Source: an uncultured Pelagibacteraceae bacterium (lineage in GTDB: Bacteria > Pseudomonadota > Alphaproteobacteria > Pelagibacterales > Pelagibacteraceae). Taken from it: a stretch of 64,000 bases of DNA. The first letter of the stretch is position 1, and each line of letters opens with the position of its first letter. Shown piece after piece: positions 59,730 through 64,000 of this stretch. The stretch spans positions 1 through 64,000 of the forward strand of contig CABZLO010000004.1 of NCBI GenBank assembly GCA_902526595.1. Direction: 5' to 3'. The notes under the pieces are model-generated. The model was given only the letters and a program-made list of their open reading frames with translations, had not been told where the DNA came from and ran no database searches. The position numbers and the translations under genes were made by a program.

Positions 59730-60155
59730 ATGTTAAAACTAAGATTATCAAGAGGAGGAACAAAAAAACGTCCAGTATATAAAGTCGTTGTAGCTGATAG
59801 TCGTTTTGCGAGAGACGGAAGATTTATTGAGAAGGTTGGATTTTTTAATCCTCTTTTACCCAAAGATAAAAAAGAAAGAGTAGGTCTTGAGGCCGAAAGA
59901 ATTAAATTTTGGCTTGGTCAAGGAGCTAAACCAACGACTAGAGTCGCGAGAATATTGGGAGAAAATGAATTAATGCCAATGCCTGTAAACGGTAATAACC
60001 CTAATAAAGCTATTCCGAAAAAAGAAAGGAATAAAAAAGAGGAAGATAAAACTGAAGCTCCTAAAGCAGACGCAGCAGCAGAAGCTCCAAAGGAAGAAGC
60101 TCCTAAAGCAGACGCAGCACCAGCAGCAGAAGCTCCAAAGGAAGAAAAAAAATAG
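59730..60155 (+). CDS. rpsP: 30S ribosomal protein bS16 with low-complexity C-terminal tail
   Basis: [40 protein letters not shown]; tail [33 protein letters not shown]. Confidence 0.97.
   Translation: MLKLRLSRGGTKKRPVYKVVVADSRFARDGRFIEKVGFFNPLLPKDKKERVGLEAERIKFWLGQGAKPTTRVARILGENELMPMPVNGNNPNKAIPKKERNKKEEDKTEAPKADAAAEAPKEEAPKADAAPAAEAPKEEKK
60054..60143 (+). repeat. Imperfect coding tandem repeat in rpsP (42-bp unit, then 48-bp unit)
   Basis: GAAGCTCCTAAAGCAGACGCAGCA...GAAGCTCCAAAGGAA occurs twice; second copy has a 6-bp CCAGCA insertion. Confidence 0.9.
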
Positions 60156-60169
60156 TTTAAAAATTATTT

Positions 60170-60856
60170 ATGTGGCAAGCTCAAGTGTTTACACTTTATC
60201 CAGAAGTTTTTCCTGGTCCTCTGTCAAAAGGATTATATGGAAAAGCTATGTCTAAAAAGTTATGGGATTTAAAGGTTGTTAACATAAGAGATGCAGCTGA
60301 AGATAAACATAAAACTGTAGATGACACACCTTATGGTGGTGGTTCAGGAATGTTACTAAAGGCTGATGTCCTTGCTAAATCATTAGATCAAAACAGAATT
60401 GAAGGTGAAAAAATTTTATATTTGTCTCCAAAAGGAAAAAAATTTGATCAAAGCTATGCAAAAAAATTGGCAACTGCAAAATCCTTATCACTTATTTGTG
60501 GTCATTTTGAAGGCGTTGACGAGAGAGTATTATCTACAAGAAATATAGAAGAAGTAAGTATAGGAGACTATGTTTTGTCTGGAGGCGAAATAGCTGCATA
60601 TGTTGTTATAGATAGTGTACTAAGGCTATTACCAGGGGTATTAGGAAATGATAATTCTAAGATCGAAGAAACTTTTGAAAATGGTCTATTAGAGTATCCG
60701 CAGTATACAAAACCTCAAATTTGGGAGGAAAAATCAGTACCAGATGTACTATTATCAGGTGATCATAGTAAAATTAAAGACTGGCGTTTATCTCAATCTG
60801 AGGCTATAACACGCGACCGAAGACCAGATTTGTGGGAAAAATATAAGAAGAACTAA
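60170..60856 (+). CDS. trmD: tRNA (guanine-N1)-methyltransferase
   Basis: [43 protein letters not shown]. Confidence 0.97.
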   Translation: MWQAQVFTLYPEVFPGPLSKGLYGKAMSKKLWDLKVVNIRDAAEDKHKTVDDTPYGGGSGMLLKADVLAKSLDQNRIEGEKILYLSPKGKKFDQSYAKKLATAKSLSLICGHFEGVDERVLSTRNIEEVSIGDYVLSGGEIAAYVVIDSVLRLLPGVLGNDNSKIEETFENGLLEYPQYTKPQIWEEKSVPDVLLSGDHSKIKDWRLSQSEAITRDRRPDLWEKYKKN

Positions 60857-60872
60857 TTTGATTATTGCTAAC

Positions 60873-61427
60873 ATGAAAACTATTGAAGAAATAAACCAAC
60901 ATAACGTAAAAAAAATTCTTTCTGAGAAAAAAATTCCAGATTTTTATCCAGGTGATGTTGTTAAGGTTGGTGTTAGAATTACTGAAGGTAAAAAAGACAG
61001 AATTCAATATTTTGAAGGTGTCTGTATCGCTAAAAAAAGTAGAGATTTAAACTCCTCTTTTACAGTAAGAAAGATTTCTTTCGGAGAAGGAGTTGAGAGA
61101 ACTTTTCCCTTATATGGAACATTAATAGATTCAATTAAAGTTATAAGATCAGGTAAAGTCAGAAGAGCAAAACTATATTATTTAAGAGATAGAACTGGTA
61201 AATCAGCAAGAATAGCAGAAAAAATAAGAAAAAAAATTGGTATTGATGTTGATGTTAAGCCAGAAACAGTAACAGAAGAAAACGTTGCTCCCGCAGTAGA
61301 GGCACTAAAAGAAGAGGCCCCTAAAATAGAAGCAGTACAAGACGATACTGTTAAAGCTGAGGAGGCACCAAAAGAAAAGGCTTCTAAGGAAGATCAAAAA
61401 CTAGAAAGCCCTTCAGAAAAAAAATAA
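60873..61427 (+). CDS. rplS: 50S ribosomal protein bL19 with low-complexity C-terminal tail
   Basis: [62 protein letters not shown]; start [11 protein letters not shown] at 60873. Confidence 0.95.
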   Translation: MKTIEEINQHNVKKILSEKKIPDFYPGDVVKVGVRITEGKKDRIQYFEGVCIAKKSRDLNSSFTVRKISFGEGVERTFPLYGTLIDSIKVIRSGKVRRAKLYYLRDRTGKSARIAEKIRKKIGIDVDVKPETVTEENVAPAVEALKEEAPKIEAVQDDTVKAEEAPKEKASKEDQKLESPSEKK

Positions 61428-61438
61428 TTTTTTTTTCA

Positions 61439-62842
61439 ATGTCCACAACTCTTTACGATAAAATATGGAATGATCACTTAGTTGATCAACAAGATGATGG
61501 AACAGCCCTTCTTTTTGTTGATAGACATTTAGTTCATGAGGTGACAAGTCCACAAGCATTTGAAGGATTAAGAAATTCAAATAGGAAAGTAAGACATCCT
61601 GATTTAACACTAGCAGTTGCAGATCATAATGTTCCAACTACGGATAGGACTAAAGGAATAGCTGATCAAGAGTCTAAAATACAAGTAGATACTTTAGATG
61701 CAAATTGTAAAGAATTTGGCGTTCAACTTTTTGGAATGGATGACAGAAGACAAGGCATTGTACACATCATAGGTCCAGAACAGGGATTTACTCAACCAGG
61801 TACTGTTATTGTATGTGGAGATAGTCATACAGCAACGCATGGAGCCTTCGGAGCTTTAGCATTTGGAATCGGAACATCAGAAGTTGAACACGTTTTAGCT
61901 ACACAAACTCTAGTTCAAAAGAAAGCAAAAAATTTTAGAATAAATGTTAATGGTAAACTACCGTTAGGTGTTACTTCAAAAGACGTAATTCTTCAGATAA
62001 TTGGAAAAATTGGTACAGCTGGTGGAACGGGTTGTGTAATTGAATATGCAGGAGATTTAATAAGATCATTGAGCGTTGAGCAAAGAATGACGATCTGCAA
62101 CATGACAATTGAAGGTGGAGCAAGAGCAGGATTGATTGCGCCAGATGAAAAAATATTTGAGTATTTAAAAGGTAAACCTATGTCACCTAAAGGTGAAAAT
62201 TGGGAAAAAGCTTTGAATTATTGGAATGGTCTTAAGACTGATAGAGAGGCAAATTTTGATAAGGAAATAAATTTAAATGCAGAAGAAATTTTGCCAATGA
62301 TAACATGGGGAACTTCTCCACAAGATGTTATTACAATTGATGGAAAAGTTCCTAATCCACAAAGCGAGACAGATGAGGACAGAAAAAACTCAATTGAAAG
62401 ATCACTAAAATACATGGGTCTAAAACCTGATATGTCAGCAACAGATATAAAGATTGATAAGGTTTTTATTGGAAGCTGCACAAACGGAAGAATCGAGGAT
62501 TTAAGAGAGGCAGCTAAAATTTTAAAAGATAAAAAAATATCATCTCATGTCAATGCAATGGTAGTTCCAGGGTCTGGGTTAGTTAAAGAACAAGCTGAAC
62601 AGGAGGGATTAGATAAGATTTTTATCAGTTCAGGATTTGAGTGGAGGGAGCCAGGTTGCTCTATGTGTTTAGCAATGAATGCTGACAAGCTTAAGCCTGA
62701 GGAAAGATGTGCCTCTACTTCAAATAGAAATTTTGAAGGAAGACAAGGTAGAGGCGGCAGAACTCATTTAGTGAGCCCAGGAATGGCAGCTGCAGCGGCA
62801 ATTTCAGGAAATCTTGACGATGTTAGAAAGTATCAAAATTAA
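61439..62842 (+). CDS. leuC: 3-isopropylmalate dehydratase large subunit
   Basis: [68 protein letters not shown]. Confidence 0.98.
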   Translation: MSTTLYDKIWNDHLVDQQDDGTALLFVDRHLVHEVTSPQAFEGLRNSNRKVRHPDLTLAVADHNVPTTDRTKGIADQESKIQVDTLDANCKEFGVQLFGMDDRRQGIVHIIGPEQGFTQPGTVIVCGDSHTATHGAFGALAFGIGTSEVEHVLATQTLVQKKAKNFRINVNGKLPLGVTSKDVILQIIGKIGTAGGTGCVIEYAGDLIRSLSVEQRMTICNMTIEGGARAGLIAPDEKIFEYLKGKPMSPKGENWEKALNYWNGLKTDREANFDKEINLNAEEILPMITWGTSPQDVITIDGKVPNPQSETDEDRKNSIERSLKYMGLKPDMSATDIKIDKVFIGSCTNGRIEDLREAAKILKDKKISSHVNAMVVPGSGLVKEQAEQEGLDKIFISSGFEWREPGCSMCLAMNADKLKPEERCASTSNRNFEGRQGRGGRTHLVSPGMAAAAAISGNLDDVRKYQN

Positions 62843-63448
62843 ATGCAAAAGTTTAATACATTAAAAAGTATTCCCGCATATTTACCAATAGTAAATATTG
62901 ATACGGATATGATTATACCTAAGCAATTTTTAAAAACTATTAAAAGAACTGGACTTGGAAAAAACCTATTTTTTGAAATGAGATACGATGATCAAGGAAA
63001 AGAAATTGATAACTTTGTCCTTAACAATGATCCATTCAATAAGTCAAAAATTTTAATTGCAGGTAAAAACTTTGGATGTGGCTCTTCAAGAGAACATGCT
63101 CCTTGGGCGCTACTAGATTTTGGAATTACTTGTGTAATCAGTTCAAGTTATGCAGATATTTTTTATAGCAATTGTTTTAAGAATGGTATTTTGCCAATTA
63201 TTCTTGAGGAGGAAAAAATAAAAGAGCTTTCAGAATACGCAAACAGAAAGGAAGAAATTTCAGTTGATCTAAATGAACAAGTGATTGTTTACGGTAATAG
63301 CGAAACTAAGTTTGAAATTGATCCATTTAAAAAAAAGTGTTTACTTGAAGGTCTTGATGATATCGCTTTATCTTTAAAAAAATCAGACAAAATTAAAACA
63401 TTTGAAAATAATTTAAAAAATCAAAAACCTTGGATTTTTAATGATTAA
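62843..63448 (+). CDS. leuD: 3-isopropylmalate dehydratase small subunit
   Basis: [53 protein letters not shown]. Confidence 0.97.
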   Translation: MQKFNTLKSIPAYLPIVNIDTDMIIPKQFLKTIKRTGLGKNLFFEMRYDDQGKEIDNFVLNNDPFNKSKILIAGKNFGCGSSREHAPWALLDFGITCVISSSYADIFYSNCFKNGILPIILEEEKIKELSEYANRKEEISVDLNEQVIVYGNSETKFEIDPFKKKCLLEGLDDIALSLKKSDKIKTFENNLKNQKPWIFND

Positions 63449-64000
63449 GGTAAAAAAAAGAAAAATTCTTTTATTACCTGGTGACGGTATTGGTCCAGAA
63501 GTAATAGGTGAAGTAAAAAAAATTATTAATTGGTTTAATGATAAAAAATCACTAGATTTTGAAGTAGACGAAGATCTTGCTGGTGGTTGTTCTTATGATA
63601 AACATGGAACTCCAATCACTGATGAAGTATTTTATAAAGCTTTAGAGAGCGAAGTTGTTATGCTAGGCGCGGTAGGTGGACCAAAATGGGATGAAGTAGA
63701 ATTTTCTAAAAAACCAGAAAGAGCATTATTAAAATTAAGAAAAGAACTAAAACTATTTGCTAATTTACGACCAGCAATATGCTTTGAACAATTGGTAGGT
63801 GCTTCAACTTTAAAACCAGAAGTAGTGTCGGGTTTAGACATAATGATTGTTAGAGAGCTTACAGGCGGAATATATTTTGGGGAACCAAGAGGAATTAAAC
63901 CAATTGAGAATGGAGAGAGAAAAGGAATAAATACTCATACATATACGACTAGTGAAATTGTAAGGGTGGCACGTATCGCATTTGACCTTGCAAGAAAAAG
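63441..64000 (+). CDS. leuB: 3-isopropylmalate dehydrogenase, truncated by window end
   Basis: [25 protein letters not shown]...[10 protein letters not shown]...LFANLRPA...[11 protein letters not shown]; overlaps leuD stop and runs off the window. Confidence 0.96.
   Translation, partial: MIKVKKRKILLLPGDGIGPEVIGEVKKIINWFNDKKSLDFEVDEDLAGGCSYDKHGTPITDEVFYKALESEVVMLGAVGGPKWDEVEFSKKPERALLKLRKELKLFANLRPAICFEQLVGASTLKPEVVSGLDIMIVRELTGGIYFGEPRGIKPIENGERKGINTHTYTTSEIVRVARIAFDLARK

Noticed and set aside
1-64000. CRISPR arrays, tRNA/rRNA genes, IS elements, phage genes, toxin-antitoxin or restriction systems
   Set aside because: Looked for spaced direct repeats, T-loop-like motifs, transposase/integrase and nuclease motifs; none was convincing by eye. 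A tRNAscan/Infernal run would be decisive.

Overview
AT-rich, gene-dense window that reads as core chromosome of a SAR11/Pelagibacterales-type alphaproteobacterium. That assignment is inferred from composition, protein character and gene order; no database search was run. About 60 protein-coding genes are supported, with very short intergenic spaces. I saw no rRNA, tRNA, CRISPR, IS element, prophage or conventional defence island. Main blocks: (1) heparinase-like/rpe and an acetate uptake and activation locus (symporter + DUF4212 subunit, acs); (2) tsaD/hemC/hemD/folD; (3) a light- and repair-related stretch with three different photolyase/cryptochrome-family genes plus DUF2256; (4) argG, IalB, YciB, HspQ; (5) a ccmCDEFGH cytochrome c maturation operon; (6) a 2-hydroxyacid/alcohol oxidation block (two tandem FMN hydroxyacid oxidases, aminotransferase, GlcD-like, 2-hydroxyacid dehydrogenase, ADH) leading into a GlpSTPQV-like ABC importer; (7) a TRAP transporter with amidase; (8) ftsY/dapF divergent from ffh-rpsP-trmD-rplS-leuCDB. 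I do not see a clear new multi-gene system. The most interesting signals are: a compact multi-hairpin leader upstream of ffh with mutually exclusive pairings; an ABC importer whose two ATPases have complementary motif defects; a photolyase-like protein with its FAD domain first and an extra C-terminal domain; a photolyase whose Fe-S cysteine motif is eroded; an acetyl-CoA synthetase with a ~45-residue poly-lysine N-terminal extension; and matching EAPK-type low-complexity tails on ribosomal proteins bS16 and bL19.
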